DNA of 64,000 nucleotides, from positions 2,974,001 to 3,038,000 of the forward strand of contig NZ_RCHV01000002.1 in the NCBI RefSeq assembly GCF_003665095.1. Reading direction: 5' to 3'. Positions 34,288-44,052 of the stretch are shown here, piece after piece (positions within the stretch are counted from its first letter, which is position 1; every line of letters begins with the position of its first letter). Source of the stretch: Streptomyces sp. Z26. GTDB lineage: Bacteria > Actinomycetota > Actinomycetes > Streptomycetales > Streptomycetaceae. A model generated the notes under the pieces. That model worked only from the letters and a program-made list of their open reading frames with translations, searched no databases and had not been told where the DNA came from. The translations under genes were made by a program, and so were the position numbers.

Positions 34288-36351
34288 ATGGAAAAGCTTG
34301 AGGCCAAGGACCCGCGGCGGATCGGCGGTTACCGGCTGATCGGGAGACTCGGCGCGGGCGGTATGGGCCAGGTCTATCTCGCCCGCAGCGACCGGGGCCG
34401 CACGGTCGCGGTGAAGCTGGTGCGGGACGAGCTGACCCAACAGGAGGAGTTCCGGGCCCGTTTCCGGCAGGAGGTGCGGGCCGCACGGCAGGTGGGGGGT
34501 GCGTGGACCGCCCCGGTGCTGGACGCCGACACGGAGGCCGAGACTCCGTGGGTGGCGACCGGGTACATCGCGGGCCCCTCTCTCCAGAGGGTCGTCGGTG
34601 ACAGCAAGAGGCCCCTGCCCGAACGGTCCGTCAGGCTACTGGCGACCGGTCTCATCCGCGCGCTCCAGGCCGTACACGCGGCGGGGATCGTGCACCGTGA
34701 CCTCAAGCCCTCCAACGTCCTGATCACCATCGACGGCCCCCGCGTCATCGACTTCGGCATAGCGCGCGCACTGGAGGCGACCGCTGCGGACGGCGGTCTC
34801 ACCCAGACCGGTTCGATCGTGGGCACGCCAGGGTTCCTCTCCCCCGAGCAGGTCCGCGGCGAACGGATCACACCCGCCAGCGACATCTTCAGCCTCGGGT
34901 CGGTGCTGGCGTACGCGGCGACGGCGCATCTCCCGTTCGGGGGCGCGAACAGCGGCGTGCACGCCATCCTCTACCGGGTCGCCCAGGAGGAAGCGGACCT
35001 GGAGGGGCTGCCGGACGGGCTGCGCGAGCTGGTCACCGGCTGCCTCGCGAAGGACCCGGCCGAACGCCCCACGCTGGAGCAGCTGTTGGAGCGCATGGAG
35101 GACCCGGAGGTCGCGCCAGACGCCTTGGACGGGCCCGACGAACCGTGGCTGCCCGGCTGGCTCATCGCCCAACTCGGGCGGCACGCGACCGAGTTGCTGG
35201 AGGCGGAGTCGCCGAGCGGTGACACGGACGGCCGCGGCGCGCAGCTCGCCCTGCCGCCCGCACCCGCGGGTGCGGGCACCGGCGCGGGCGCGTCGGCGCC
35301 ACCCGGCGGTGCGAGCGCGGGGGCCGACGGCGCGGGAGCGCCGTCCGGCGAGCGGCCCGCAGCGGGCGCTGTCGCTGGCGCGGCCGGTGCGTCTGGCGGT
35401 GCGGGAGCCGCGGGCAGCGCGCCCGACGCCGCCCCGCCGCCTGCGGGCGCGCCCGCAGGCGGGACCCCGGCCGGATCGGCGGCCGTACCGGCGGGGGTGC
35501 AGGACCCGAACGACCCGCCGACCCTGCACGGCATGCCGACCACGGTGAGCGGGCGCAGTCCCGTACCACCGCCGCCACCCGTTCAGACGCCCCGACCCGG
35601 CCACTCGTCCCCCTCAGCGCACCCGTCCCACTCGGCACAGCCCTCCGGCTCCGGGCATCCGTCCTCCTCCCCCCACCTCTCCTCCCACCAGTCCCACCCC
35701 TCCCACTCCCACCCCTCCCACCTCGCCGTGACGCCGCCGCCAGGGGCCTATCCGTCGGCGGGTTACGGCGCGTACCAGCCGCCGTACGGTTCGCCGCAGG
35801 GGTCCGCGCGGGGGCGTTCCGGTACGTCGGTGGCGATCGGCGTCCTCGTCGCGCTGCTGCTGGTGGTGAGCGGGGTGGCGGCCTACTCGATGTTCGGCGG
35901 TTCCGACGACAAGAACGACAGCGCGCAGAACGGTTCGGGGAGGCGGGGTGACGACAACTCGTCGAAGGCGGACACCGACGTCGACGACTCGTCCGACCCG
36001 GCCGATTCGCAGACCGGCGACAGGATCCCGTCCGAGATGGTCGGGATGTGGCGGCGTTCGTTCGGGACCGGCGAGGCCAACGTCTTCCGACTGCGGCTCC
36101 AGCAGGGGAAACCGGGGGAGACGGTGGTGACGATCACGGGTGACGGGCCCACGTACAGCTGCGAGTTCCAGGCGGACCTCACCTCGTACGGTCCGCCCGT
36201 GCGGCTGGGCCCCTCGCGCGTCACCCACAAGTCGGCGGAGGAGGACTGTGCGGAGGGCCCCAGCACCGAGTTGGAGCTGACCGAGGACGGCATGCTGCGC
36301 CGGACGTTCGCGGACGGACGCGAGCCGCAGATCTTCGCACCAGCCGGATAG
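34288..36351 (+). CDS. Receptor-type Ser/Thr protein kinase (PknB-like)
   Basis: A 687-residue kinase. The kinase domain (about 14-270) has the P-loop LGAGGMGQV, Lys43, HRDLKPSN (Asp138) and DFG (Asp155). A long Ala/Gly/Pro/Ser/His-rich linker (about 320-505, with HPSHSHPSHL-type repeats) leads to one transmembrane helix (VAIGVLVALLLVVSGVAAY). An extracellular domain of about 150 residues follows, containing two Cys (TYSCEF and EEDCAEG) and no PASTA repeats. It probably senses an envelope signal. The ATG at 34288 has a GGAAGGGGA upstream. The next gene is a paralogue. Confidence 0.93.
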   Translation: MEKLEAKDPRRIGGYRLIGRLGAGGMGQVYLARSDRGRTVAVKLVRDELTQQEEFRARFRQEVRAARQVGGAWTAPVLDADTEAETPWVATGYIAGPSLQRVVGDSKRPLPERSVRLLATGLIRALQAVHAAGIVHRDLKPSNVLITIDGPRVIDFGIARALEATAADGGLTQTGSIVGTPGFLSPEQVRGERITPASDIFSLGSVLAYAATAHLPFGGANSGVHAILYRVAQEEADLEGLPDGLRELVTGCLAKDPAERPTLEQLLERMEDPEVAPDALDGPDEPWLPGWLIAQLGRHATELLEAESPSGDTDGRGAQLALPPAPAGAGTGAGASAPPGGASAGADGAGAPSGERPAAGAVAGAAGASGGAGAAGSAPDAAPPPAGAPAGGTPAGSAAVPAGVQDPNDPPTLHGMPTTVSGRSPVPPPPPVQTPRPGHSSPSAHPSHSAQPSGSGHPSSSPHLSSHQSHPSHSHPSHLAVTPPPGAYPSAGYGAYQPPYGSPQGSARGRSGTSVAIGVLVALLLVVSGVAAYSMFGGSDDKNDSAQNGSGRRGDDNSSKADTDVDDSSDPADSQTGDRIPSEMVGMWRRSFGTGEANVFRLRLQQGKPGETVVTITGDGPTYSCEFQADLTSYGPPVRLGPSRVTHKSAEEDCAEGPSTELELTEDGMLRRTFADGREPQIFAPAG

Positions 36352-36601
36352 CCGCACCGACCGGGACGCCGACGCGAGCCGACAGAACGGCGGACGAGCG
36401 GGACGGCAGAAGAGAGGCACGGCGGTCGGGCGGGAGGACGGGCAAGCGGGGCGACGGGCGTGCGGGACATGGCCGTGACGGCGGCCCGGCGGCAGGCAAA
36501 GCGGCTGGTAACGGAACCGAATCGGGATGACGGTCCGTCCCTTCGGAGGACGGGACGCACCTATCCTCGTCCCAGCGGCACACGGGGGAAGGGCAACGCA
36601 G

Positions 36602-38500
36602 ATGGAGCGGCTGGAGACCGGAGATCCGCGCTGGATCGGCGGTTACCGCCTGCTGGGCAGGCTGGGCGAGGGCGGCATGGGCCGCGTCTATCTGGCGCGC
36701 AGCGAGCGCGGCCGTACGGTCGCGGTCAAGGCCGTCCGTAGCGAGCTGGCCCGACAGCCGGACTTCCGCCGCCGTTTCGCGCAGGAGATCACCGCGGCCC
36801 AGCGTGTCGGCGCGACCTGGACCGCCCCCGTGCTGGACGCCGACACGGAGGCCACCGAGCCGTGGGTCGCCACGGGTTACATCGCGGGCCCCTCCCTCAC
36901 CGAGGTCGTCGACCGGGACTACGGCCCGCTGCCGGACCACTCCGTACGGGCCCTGGCGACCGGCCTGGTCAAGGCGTTGACGGCGATCCACGCCGCGGGC
37001 CTGGTCCACCGCGACCTGAAGCCGTCCAACGTGCTGATCACCATCGACGGCCCCCGCGTCATCGACTTCGGCATCGCCCGCGCGCTGGACGCCACCGTGC
37101 AGTCGTCCGGCGGCCTCACCCGCACCGGGGCGGTCATCGGTTCGCCGGGCTTCATGTCGCCGGAGCAGGTGCGTGGCGAGACGGTGACGACGGCGGCCGA
37201 CGTGTTCTGCCTGGGCGCGGTGTTGGCGTACGCGGCGACGGGGCGCATGCCGTTCGGTACGGCCGACAGCGGGGTGCACGCGCTGCTGTTCCGTATCGCG
37301 GAGGAGGAGCCGGACCTGGGTGGCCTGTCCGGCCCTCTGTACGAGCTGATCACCGCGTGCCTCGCCAAGTCCCCTGCGCAGCGGCCGACGTTGGAACAGC
37401 TGACGGCGCGTACGGACGGGCAGATAACCGGCACCTGGCTGCCCGGCGAGGTGCTGGCGCAGTTGGGACGTCATGCCGTGCAGCTGCTCGACAGCGAGGA
37501 CCCGGAGGCGCAGGCCGCGACCGCGGCGGGCCCGCTCGGGTTCCCGGGCGGCACGGGGAACGGCGACGGCAACGCGAACGGAAGCGGAAGCGGAACGGGA
37601 AGCGGCGCGGGGAACGGTACCGGCGGCGCGCCCGCCACCCCGCCGCCCTCCTCCCCGTACCACTCGGCGTACCACTCCCCGCCCCCGCCCTCGCACGGCG
37701 TGCCCGCGACGCCGTCCTCCTACCAGCCGGGCCCCTACGGCTATCCGCAGCGGCCCTGGCCGGGCCAATCCGGCGTCGCCCCGACCGGCTACCAGCCGGT
37801 CAACGCCTACGGCGGCCGACCCGGCGCGGGCGGCCCCCGCGTCCAGTCCCCGCGTTCGTTGGCGACGCCCACCTGGGCGCTGCTGGCGGTGACGCTGGTC
37901 TGGATGGTGGCCCACTTCTTCTACGTGGCCCACATCGACAGCACCCTCGACGACCTCCCCACCACGTACTCCCCCAGGGACCACTCGGACTTCAGCGGCA
38001 TGCGGAACGTCAGCCAGCTGCTGGACGCGCTCGGCCTGGTGATCATCCTGCCGACGGCGCTGCTGTGGGTGCTGTGGTTCGGGCGGCTGCGGACGAACGC
38101 GGAGGCGTTCGCGCCGGGGCGGCTGCGTTACGAGCCGGGGCTGGCGTACGGCGTCTGGTTCATCCCCGTCTGCAACTTCTTCATGCCGAAGCAGATCGCC
38201 AACGACATCTGGAGCGCGTCCCGGCCGGTACCGCCGGGCGCCTGGTACGGCGGCGGGAAGGCACCGGCGCAGCGCGGGCTGCTCAACGGCTGGTGGTGCA
38301 CGTGGGTGGGGTGGTTCTTCCTGTCGTTCCTGGGGTCGTGGGAGAACTGGTACGACGACCCCACCGTCGAGGGCGCGGGCGAGACGCTGTCCGTCGCGAT
38401 CCTCGGTGACCTCCTCGGCATCGCCTGCGGCATCCTCGCGATCCTGCTGGTGCTGCGGCTCACGAGGTTGCAGGACGACCGCATCGCCGGTCGCGTCTGA
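36602..38500 (+). CDS. Ser/Thr protein kinase fused to a DUF4328 membrane domain
   Basis: A 632-residue protein. Residues 1-275 are a kinase domain very similar to that of the preceding gene (LGEGGMGRV, Lys43, HRDLKPSN, DFG, and the same LITIDGPRVIDFGIARAL). After a Gly/Ser/Pro/Tyr linker (315-415) comes a multi-helix C-terminus (ATPTWALLAVTLVWMVAHFF, LGLVIILPTALLWVLWF, RLRTNAEAF, YGVWFIPVCNFFMPKQIANDIW). This matches DUF4328, a membrane domain of unknown function. The kinase pair arose by tandem duplication of the catalytic half, with different sensor ends. The ATG at 36602 has GGGGAAGGG upstream. Confidence 0.92.
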   Translation: MERLETGDPRWIGGYRLLGRLGEGGMGRVYLARSERGRTVAVKAVRSELARQPDFRRRFAQEITAAQRVGATWTAPVLDADTEATEPWVATGYIAGPSLTEVVDRDYGPLPDHSVRALATGLVKALTAIHAAGLVHRDLKPSNVLITIDGPRVIDFGIARALDATVQSSGGLTRTGAVIGSPGFMSPEQVRGETVTTAADVFCLGAVLAYAATGRMPFGTADSGVHALLFRIAEEEPDLGGLSGPLYELITACLAKSPAQRPTLEQLTARTDGQITGTWLPGEVLAQLGRHAVQLLDSEDPEAQAATAAGPLGFPGGTGNGDGNANGSGSGTGSGAGNGTGGAPATPPPSSPYHSAYHSPPPPSHGVPATPSSYQPGPYGYPQRPWPGQSGVAPTGYQPVNAYGGRPGAGGPRVQSPRSLATPTWALLAVTLVWMVAHFFYVAHIDSTLDDLPTTYSPRDHSDFSGMRNVSQLLDALGLVIILPTALLWVLWFGRLRTNAEAFAPGRLRYEPGLAYGVWFIPVCNFFMPKQIANDIWSASRPVPPGAWYGGGKAPAQRGLLNGWWCTWVGWFFLSFLGSWENWYDDPTVEGAGETLSVAILGDLLGIACGILAILLVLRLTRLQDDRIAGRV

Positions 38501-38624
38501 CGGCCGCCGCCCCCACCGCGTATCCCCACAGCCGTACCACCGCACGCCCGCCCCACCACGGCACCCCGGTCGTATCGTGAGACGTGGCTTCTCGGCATGC
38601 GGGACGGGCGCCTAGCCTGCCCGT

Positions 38625-39497
38625 ATGCCCGACGACGACTCCGCCCACCCCGAGAGCGCCCACCTCGGCTCCGACCGTCACGACACCGCCGTCTACACGC
38701 ACGGCCACCACGACTCGGTCCTCCGCTCGCACCGCTGGCGTACGGCGGCGAACTCCGCCGCGTACCTGCTGCCGGAGCTGCGCCCCGGCCGGTCCGTGCT
38801 CGACGCGGGCTGCGGCCCCGGCACCCTGACGGCGGACCTGGCGGCCGCCGTCGCGCCCGGCGGCCGGGTCACCGGCGTCGACGCGGCCGCCGGAGTCCTC
38901 GACTCGGCACGTGCCCTGGCCGCCGAACGCGGCCTGGACAACGTCCGGTTCGCGACCGCCGACGTGCACGCCCTGGACCTCCCGGACGGCGCGTACGACG
39001 TCGTGCACGCGCACCAGCTGCTCCAGCACGTCGGCGACCCGGTCGGCGCGCTGCGCGAACTGCGCCGGGTGTGCGCGCCGGGCGGTGTCGTGGCCGTACG
39101 GGACGCGGACTACGCGGGCATGACGTGGTACCCGCGGGTGCCCGCGCTGGACGACTGGCTCGACCTGTACCGCCGCGTCGCCCGCGCCAACGGCGGCGAG
39201 CCCGACGCGGGCCGCCGCCTGCACGTGTGGGCCCGCCGCGCGGGCTTCGCCCCGGAGGACGTCACGGCGACCTCCGGCACCTGGTGCTTCCGTTCCGCCG
39301 CCGACCGCGCCTGGTGGAGCGGCCTGTGGGCGGAACGCACCGTCGCCTCCGACTACGCCCGGCTCGCCGTCGCGGGCGGCCACGCCGACGAGGCGGAGTT
39401 GCGGCGTATCGCGGACGGCTGGCGGGAGTGGGGCGCGGACGGCGACGGCTGGTTCTCGGTGCTGCACGGCGAGGTGGTGTGCCGGGTACGGCCGTGA
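38625..39497 (+). CDS. Class I SAM-dependent methyltransferase
   Basis: A 290-residue methyltransferase. Motif I is VLDAGCGPGTLTADLAA, motif II VTGVDAAAGVLDSAR, the middle motif FATADVHALDLPDGAYDVVH, and the post-motif LRRVCAPGGVVAVRD. The substrate is unknown; this UbiE-like group methylates small molecules. No Shine-Dalgarno sequence is seen. TAGCCT lies 8 nt upstream of the ATG, so a leaderless transcript is likely. It is monocistronic, between the kinase gene and a GTAC-rich gap. Confidence 0.88.
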   Translation: MPDDDSAHPESAHLGSDRHDTAVYTHGHHDSVLRSHRWRTAANSAAYLLPELRPGRSVLDAGCGPGTLTADLAAAVAPGGRVTGVDAAAGVLDSARALAAERGLDNVRFATADVHALDLPDGAYDVVHAHQLLQHVGDPVGALRELRRVCAPGGVVAVRDADYAGMTWYPRVPALDDWLDLYRRVARANGGEPDAGRRLHVWARRAGFAPEDVTATSGTWCFRSAADRAWWSGLWAERTVASDYARLAVAGGHADEAELRRIADGWREWGADGDGWFSVLHGEVVCRVRP

Positions 39498-39593
39498 GCA
39501 CCGGCTCCGTACGGCGCGCCCGTACGGCGTGACGCGTACGCCGTGACTCGTACGGTGTGCCGCCCGCGCGGGCGTACGGCGTACCGGGTGCGG

Positions 39594-40361
39594 CTACGGG
39601 TCGGCGAGCACCATGTGGGCGGACACGACGATGCCCAGCCGCGCGGGCTCGCCCTTCTCCGCCGGGGCCGCCTCGGCGACGAGTCGGAGCTGCGGGTCGG
39701 CGGTGGGGCCGTAGACGCGCTTGTCGGGGTAGCGGACCTGGGCGTAGCGCTCGACGCGGTCGGCCTCGAAGTGGACCGTACGGCCGTCCGCGCGCACCAC
39801 CTCGATCCGCGCGCCCGGCCGCAGGTCCTCCAGCCCGTCGAGCGCGGCGCCCTTCCCGCCGCGCTTCCCGTCGCCCTTCCCGTCGGCGTCCTCCGCGCCC
39901 TTCGCCTCCTTGGCTTCCTTCGCCTCCCCGCGTGCCGTGCCGTCGAGCCGCCCGACGAGCAGCGCCGGGCCGCGTTCGCCCGGCGCGGGACCGCTGCGGG
40001 CCCAGGCGACGCGCGCCGCCCGCGCCTTGGACGGCACCGGCGGCCCGCCGTCGACGGCGGTGTCGGCCGTGAACACGGCGGCGTCCGTACCCGTACCCGG
40101 GATCCGCAGCCGCTCCGGCGCGGAACGCGGCAGCGCCAGGACCCCGTGACCGCCTTCCGGGTCGGCGCCGGACCCGTCGTCGCCGGGCCGCGAGTCCACG
40201 TCGGAGGACGCGCCCGCCGTGCCCGTGCGGTCGTCGGCGGCGTCGGCGACGCCCGCCGGTACGAGTCGGCCGAGCCCGACCGTCAGCAGTACGGCCCCGA
40301 CGACGGCCGCCACCTCCAGCCGTCGGCACCAGGTGGCACGCCGTTCGTGCCGGGTGGTCAC
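39594..40361 (-). CDS. Class F sortase-like protein lacking catalytic residues
   Basis: A 255-residue protein with one N-terminal membrane helix (LEVAAVVGAVLLTVGLGRLV) and an extracellular domain. That domain follows the class F sortase pattern (RLRIPGTGTDAAVF, DLRPGARIEVVRADGRTVHF, RVERYAQVRYPDKRVYGPTA, DPQLRLV). The catalytic His of GHVD is replaced (VGRLDG), and the TCGG active-site Cys segment is replaced by LVAEAAPAEKGEP. A Lys/Glu/Ala repeat (GEAKEAKEAKGAEDADGKGD) interrupts the middle. It is therefore probably not an active transpeptidase. Its GTG overlaps the stop of the upstream partner by 4 nt. Confidence 0.8.
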   Translation of the reverse strand: MTTRHERRATWCRRLEVAAVVGAVLLTVGLGRLVPAGVADAADDRTGTAGASSDVDSRPGDDGSGADPEGGHGVLALPRSAPERLRIPGTGTDAAVFTADTAVDGGPPVPSKARAARVAWARSGPAPGERGPALLVGRLDGTARGEAKEAKEAKGAEDADGKGDGKRGGKGAALDGLEDLRPGARIEVVRADGRTVHFEADRVERYAQVRYPDKRVYGPTADPQLRLVAEAAPAEKGEPARLGIVVSAHMVLADP

Positions 40362-41173
40362 GGCTCGCCCCCGTCGGCGGTGGCGGGGCGGCGGTCGCCG
40401 TGTGCGCCGCGGCGCATGGTGAGGACGTAGCCCGCGAGACCGGCGGTGGTGAGGCCGCCGCCCATGGCGAGGGCGGCGTTGCCGACGCTGCCCCGCTCGT
40501 AGTGGCCGGACGCGGTCCCGTGCCGGTCCGGCGCCGCCGTGCCGACGGCCGGGCCCCGGCCGTCGGTGGGTGGCTTCCCGTCCGCCGGGGCCGTTCCGCC
40601 GGGGATGCCGGTGCCGGTGCCCGTACCGCTCGCGGGGGTGCGGTGCGCGGGGCCGCCGGTGTGGAGGAAGGAGGAGGTCAGGGGGGTGTCGGCGGCGCAG
40701 GTGGCGACGACGACGTAGCGTCTGCCCGGTTCCAGGCCGGACTTGACGACGGCGTGCGCGACGCCGCCCGTACGCTCCCCGGCTGCCGGACCGTCGCCCG
40801 TACGCGCGTCCGCGTCCGCCTCCGCGCCGGTACGGGAAGCCGTAGCCGCGCCCACCTCCGTACCCGCGCCCGTCGTCCCCGTGCCCGGCATCGGGCCGTG
40901 GGCCGTGCCGCGGGTCGTCGGCGCCGCCGGGTGGAGCGTGGCCGCCGACGTGAAGGCGGGCGAGAGGACGGTGCCGCCGTCACCGGCGCAGTCGGCGCGG
41001 ATGTCCACGCGCGTACCGGCCGGTGCCGACGCGGGATCGATCCGCAGCCCCTCGCCGGTGGCGGCGCCGTCGCCCGCCGCCGACGCCGGACCGGCCGGGC
41101 CGAACACGAGTGCCGCGGTCGCGGCGGCCAGAGAGCAGGCGCGGAGAGTGCCCGCACGCGGGGTCGGAGTCAT
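40358..41173 (-). CDS. Membrane-anchored secreted protein paired with the sortase-like gene
   Basis: A 271-residue protein. The signal peptide (ACSLAAATAALVFGPAGPASA) is followed by an Ig-like extracytoplasmic region (LRIDPASAPAGTRVDIRADC, and later VVATCAADTPLTS, giving a possible disulfide). A long Gly/Thr/Pro-rich stalk and a C-terminal helix with a basic tail (NAALAMGGGLTTAGLAGYVL, then TMRRGAHGDRR) complete it. No clean LPXTG is visible. It is the first gene of a two-gene operon with the degenerate sortase. In related loci this partner is usually annotated only as hypothetical. Confidence 0.75.
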   Translation of the reverse strand: MTPTPRAGTLRACSLAAATAALVFGPAGPASAAGDGAATGEGLRIDPASAPAGTRVDIRADCAGDGGTVLSPAFTSAATLHPAAPTTRGTAHGPMPGTGTTGAGTEVGAATASRTGAEADADARTGDGPAAGERTGGVAHAVVKSGLEPGRRYVVVATCAADTPLTSSFLHTGGPAHRTPASGTGTGTGIPGGTAPADGKPPTDGRGPAVGTAAPDRHGTASGHYERGSVGNAALAMGGGLTTAGLAGYVLTMRRGAHGDRRPATADGGEP

Positions 41174-41321
41174 GGGCCCATGCGATCAGCACGTCCCGGA
41201 CCCCGCACCCGCAACGCCGCCCAACGGGTGGCCGGTTGCGCCACCCGTGCCCGTACGACCCGAACGGCCCCGACCCGCCACCGGACGCCGACCCCGCGCC
41301 TCCGCCCCGGGCCCCCGCCCG

Positions 41322-42989
41322 CTACTTCGTGTCCAGGTCCCGGCGGCGGAAGCCCGCCAGGCCGAACGCCACCAGCGCCGCCGCCAGCGCGGTCAGGGCG
41401 ACCACCGGCGTCCAGCGCATCTCCTCGGCGGGGAGCCGCGGCACGTACCCGAACGGGGAGAGGTCGCCCGTCCAGTCGGGGAAGCCGAGGACGGTGCCGA
41501 GGTAGCCGACGACGAACGCGTACACCGGCAGCGCCCACGCCGCCGCCGTCGCCCGCGGCAGCCAGCCGAACAGCACGGCCGTGACGCCGACGGTCACCCA
41601 CAGCGCGGGGGCGTACGCGAGCGGCGCGAGCAGCAGGTCCAGGAAGAGGCCGCCGTCGCCGGTGGCCGCCGCGCCCGCCGCGCCGAAGCCGAGGCCGGAC
41701 AGGGCGAGCAGCGCCGTGCCGCCCGCCATGGCGACGGCCAGGTGCGTGCCCGCCCAGCGGGTCCGGGACAGGCCGGTGGCCAGCAGGGGTTCCGCGCGCC
41801 CCGACGTCTCCTCGCTCTGCGGGCGCAGCGCCGCCATCACCACGTACACGGCGGCGACGACCGCGAGCACGATCATCACGGTCGACGCGAACGACTCGGT
41901 GACGCTCGCGCCGCCGATCTCCCGCAGGGCGTCCCGGAGTTCGGGGATGTCCTCGACCATGTCCGCCGCGTCGCCGAGGATCGACCCGTACATCATGCCG
42001 AGGAGCAGCAGCCCGGCGCCGAAGCCGGTGGCGGTGCCGCGGTGCAGCCGTACGGCGAAGCCCAGCGGGTGGGTGAGCGCGCGCGACGCCGCGGGGCGGC
42101 CGGGGCGGGTCGCGCGGAGGCCGGCGCCGACGTCGCGGCGGGTGCTGAGCCGGTACGCGACGGCGGTCGCGGCGGCGGCCAGCGCGAGGGCGGGCAGGAG
42201 GGGCCACCAGCGGTCGTCGACGTAGACGTACGTGCGTTGGGCCCAGCCGATCGGGGACAGCCAGCTCAGGGTGGCGTTCCCGACGTCGCCCGCGGCGCGC
42301 AGCGCGTACGCGGCGCCGATCGCGGCGAGCGCCATCCCCGACGCGCCCCGCGAGAACTGGCTGACCTGCGCGGTGATCCCGGCGACCGCCGCGAAGACGA
42401 GGCCGACGGCGGTGTGCGCGGCGCCGTACAGCAGCGAGCCGCCCCACGTCACGCCCTCCGCGCCGGACGCGCCGAGGCCGACGGCGAGGAGAAGGCCCAG
42501 CGCCGCGTTCGCGAGGGCGGCGGCGCAGAGGGCGGCGGTCAGCTGGGCGTGGCGGCCGACGGCGGCGGCGCGTACGAGTTCGGCGCGGCCGGTCTCCTCC
42601 TCGGTGCGGGTGTGGCGGGTGACCGTCAGCACGCTCATCAGGCCGACCATGACGAGGACGAAGCCGAGCATCTGGTGGCCCATCATGGCGCCGTGGCCGT
42701 AGTCGTCCAGGTAGTGGCCGGGGCCGGTCATGGCGAGTCCGGCGGGGCTGTCCATCGTCCCGGCGGCGGCCCGCCGGTCGGCGGCGTCCGGGTACTGCGT
42801 GGTGAAGCTGGACAGGGTGCCCACGGTGGTGAGCGTCAGGGCGCCGATCCACACGGGGAGCCGTACGCGGTCGCGCCGCAGGGCGAACCGGAGCAGCGGG
42901 TACGTGCCCGCCAGCGGGTGCCCGCCGCGCCGCGCCTGCCGCCCGGACGCGGGCGCGGGGCGCGGGGCGGCGGCGGTCGCGGCGCTCAT
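41322..42989 (-). CDS. ABC-2 type exporter permease (TetAB-type, 12 helices)
   Basis: A 555-residue membrane protein made of two halves of about six helices, as in actinobacterial exporters of polyketide antibiotics. Typical pieces are [20 protein letters not shown] near the first half and [20 protein letters not shown] in the second, the repeated intracellular E-E-T-G/S-R-A-E element. Its ATG overlaps the ATPase stop by 4 nt. With the ATPase upstream and the divergent regulator it forms a drug-efflux-like module. Confidence 0.9.
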   Translation of the reverse strand: MSAATAAAPRPAPASGRQARRGGHPLAGTYPLLRFALRRDRVRLPVWIGALTLTTVGTLSSFTTQYPDAADRRAAAGTMDSPAGLAMTGPGHYLDDYGHGAMMGHQMLGFVLVMVGLMSVLTVTRHTRTEEETGRAELVRAAAVGRHAQLTAALCAAALANAALGLLLAVGLGASGAEGVTWGGSLLYGAAHTAVGLVFAAVAGITAQVSQFSRGASGMALAAIGAAYALRAAGDVGNATLSWLSPIGWAQRTYVYVDDRWWPLLPALALAAAATAVAYRLSTRRDVGAGLRATRPGRPAASRALTHPLGFAVRLHRGTATGFGAGLLLLGMMYGSILGDAADMVEDIPELRDALREIGGASVTESFASTVMIVLAVVAAVYVVMAALRPQSEETSGRAEPLLATGLSRTRWAGTHLAVAMAGGTALLALSGLGFGAAGAAATGDGGLFLDLLLAPLAYAPALWVTVGVTAVLFGWLPRATAAAWALPVYAFVVGYLGTVLGFPDWTGDLSPFGYVPRLPAEEMRWTPVVALTALAAALVAFGLAGFRRRDLDTK

Positions 42990-43960
42990 CGCGGGGTCCC
43001 GGAGGCGGGGGTGGTGCCGGTACCGCCGACGACGTCACCGTCATCCACGGTCACGCCTCCGGCGTCGAGCACGTCGCCGTAGTGCCGGAGCATCAGCTCC
43101 TCCAGCGTCGGCGGGTGGCTGACGAGGCCGCGGACGCCGCTGTCGAGGAGAAGCCGCAGCGCGCGGTCCAGCTGCGGGCCGTCGACGGCGAAGTGCACGC
43201 GCCCGTCCGTACGGCGTACGTGGTGCACGCCGTCGATCTCCTCCAGCCCGGTGACGGGCCGGTCGGTCTCGGCCTCGACGGTCGTACGCGTCAGGTGGCG
43301 CAGTTCGCCGAGCGTCCCGGACTGCACGACGCGGCCGAGCCGCACGATGCTGACGCGGTCGCAGAGCTTCTCCACCTGGGCCAGGATGTGGCTGGACAGC
43401 AGGACGGTCCGGCCCGCGTCCTTGGCCTGCTGGATCACGTCCTGGAAGACGACCTCCATGAGCGGGTCGAGTCCGGCGGTGGGCTCGTCGAGGAGCAGGA
43501 GTTCGGCGTCGGAGGCGAGGGCGGCGACGATGGCGACCTTCTGCCGGTTGCCCTTGGAGTAGGTGCGGCCCTTCTTGGTGGGGTCGAGGTCGAAGCGTTC
43601 GAGGAGTTCGGCGCGGCGTCGGCGGTCGAGGCCGCCGCGCAGCCGGGCGAGCAGGTCGATGGCCTCGCCGCCGGTGAGGTTGGGCCAGAGTTCGACGTCG
43701 CCGGGTACGTACGCGAGGCGGCGGTGGAGCGCGACCGCGTCGTGCCACGGGTCGCCGCCGAGGAGCGTGGCCGTGCCGGAGTCGGCGCGCAGGAGTCCGA
43801 GCAGGACGCGCAGGGTGGTGGACTTCCCGGCCCCGTTGGGGCCGAGGAAGCCGTGCACCTCGCCGGTGGCGACGCTCAGGTCGAGTCCGTCGAGGGCGCG
43901 GGTGCGGCCGAAGGACTTGGTCAGTCCGGATACCGAGAGGGCGGTGGTGGCCTTCGTCAT
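42986..43960 (-). CDS. ABC exporter ATP-binding protein
   Basis: A 324-residue ATPase. Walker A is GPNGAGKST, the signature is the modified [16 protein letters not shown] (YSKGN, common in this export group), Walker B is [13 protein letters not shown], and the switch is [16 protein letters not shown]-terminal regulatory part of about 100 residues follows. It is the first gene of the exporter operon. The promoter region upstream contains the dyad ACTTCA-N8-TGAAGT. Confidence 0.94.
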   Translation of the reverse strand: MTKATTALSVSGLTKSFGRTRALDGLDLSVATGEVHGFLGPNGAGKSTTLRVLLGLLRADSGTATLLGGDPWHDAVALHRRLAYVPGDVELWPNLTGGEAIDLLARLRGGLDRRRRAELLERFDLDPTKKGRTYSKGNRQKVAIVAALASDAELLLLDEPTAGLDPLMEVVFQDVIQQAKDAGRTVLLSSHILAQVEKLCDRVSIVRLGRVVQSGTLGELRHLTRTTVEAETDRPVTGLEEIDGVHHVRRTDGRVHFAVDGPQLDRALRLLLDSGVRGLVSHPPTLEELMLRHYGDVLDAGGVTVDDGDVVGGTGTTPASGTPR

Positions 43961-43978
43961 GGCTCCGAAGCTACGCTT

Positions 43979-43998
43979 ACTTCAGAAATTTGTGAAGT
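43979..43998. promoter_or_regulatory. Dyad operator ACTTCA-N8-TGAAGT
   Basis: The perfect 6-bp arms extend to CTTA...TAAG with one unpaired base. It is centred in the 92-nt gap between the exporter ATPase and the divergent regulator, in an unusually AT-rich pocket. Confidence 0.7.
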
Positions 43999-44052
43999 TA
44001 AGGAAGCGTTAGGATCGTCCGTGTACGCGTGAACTGGGGAGATGCTGGAACG

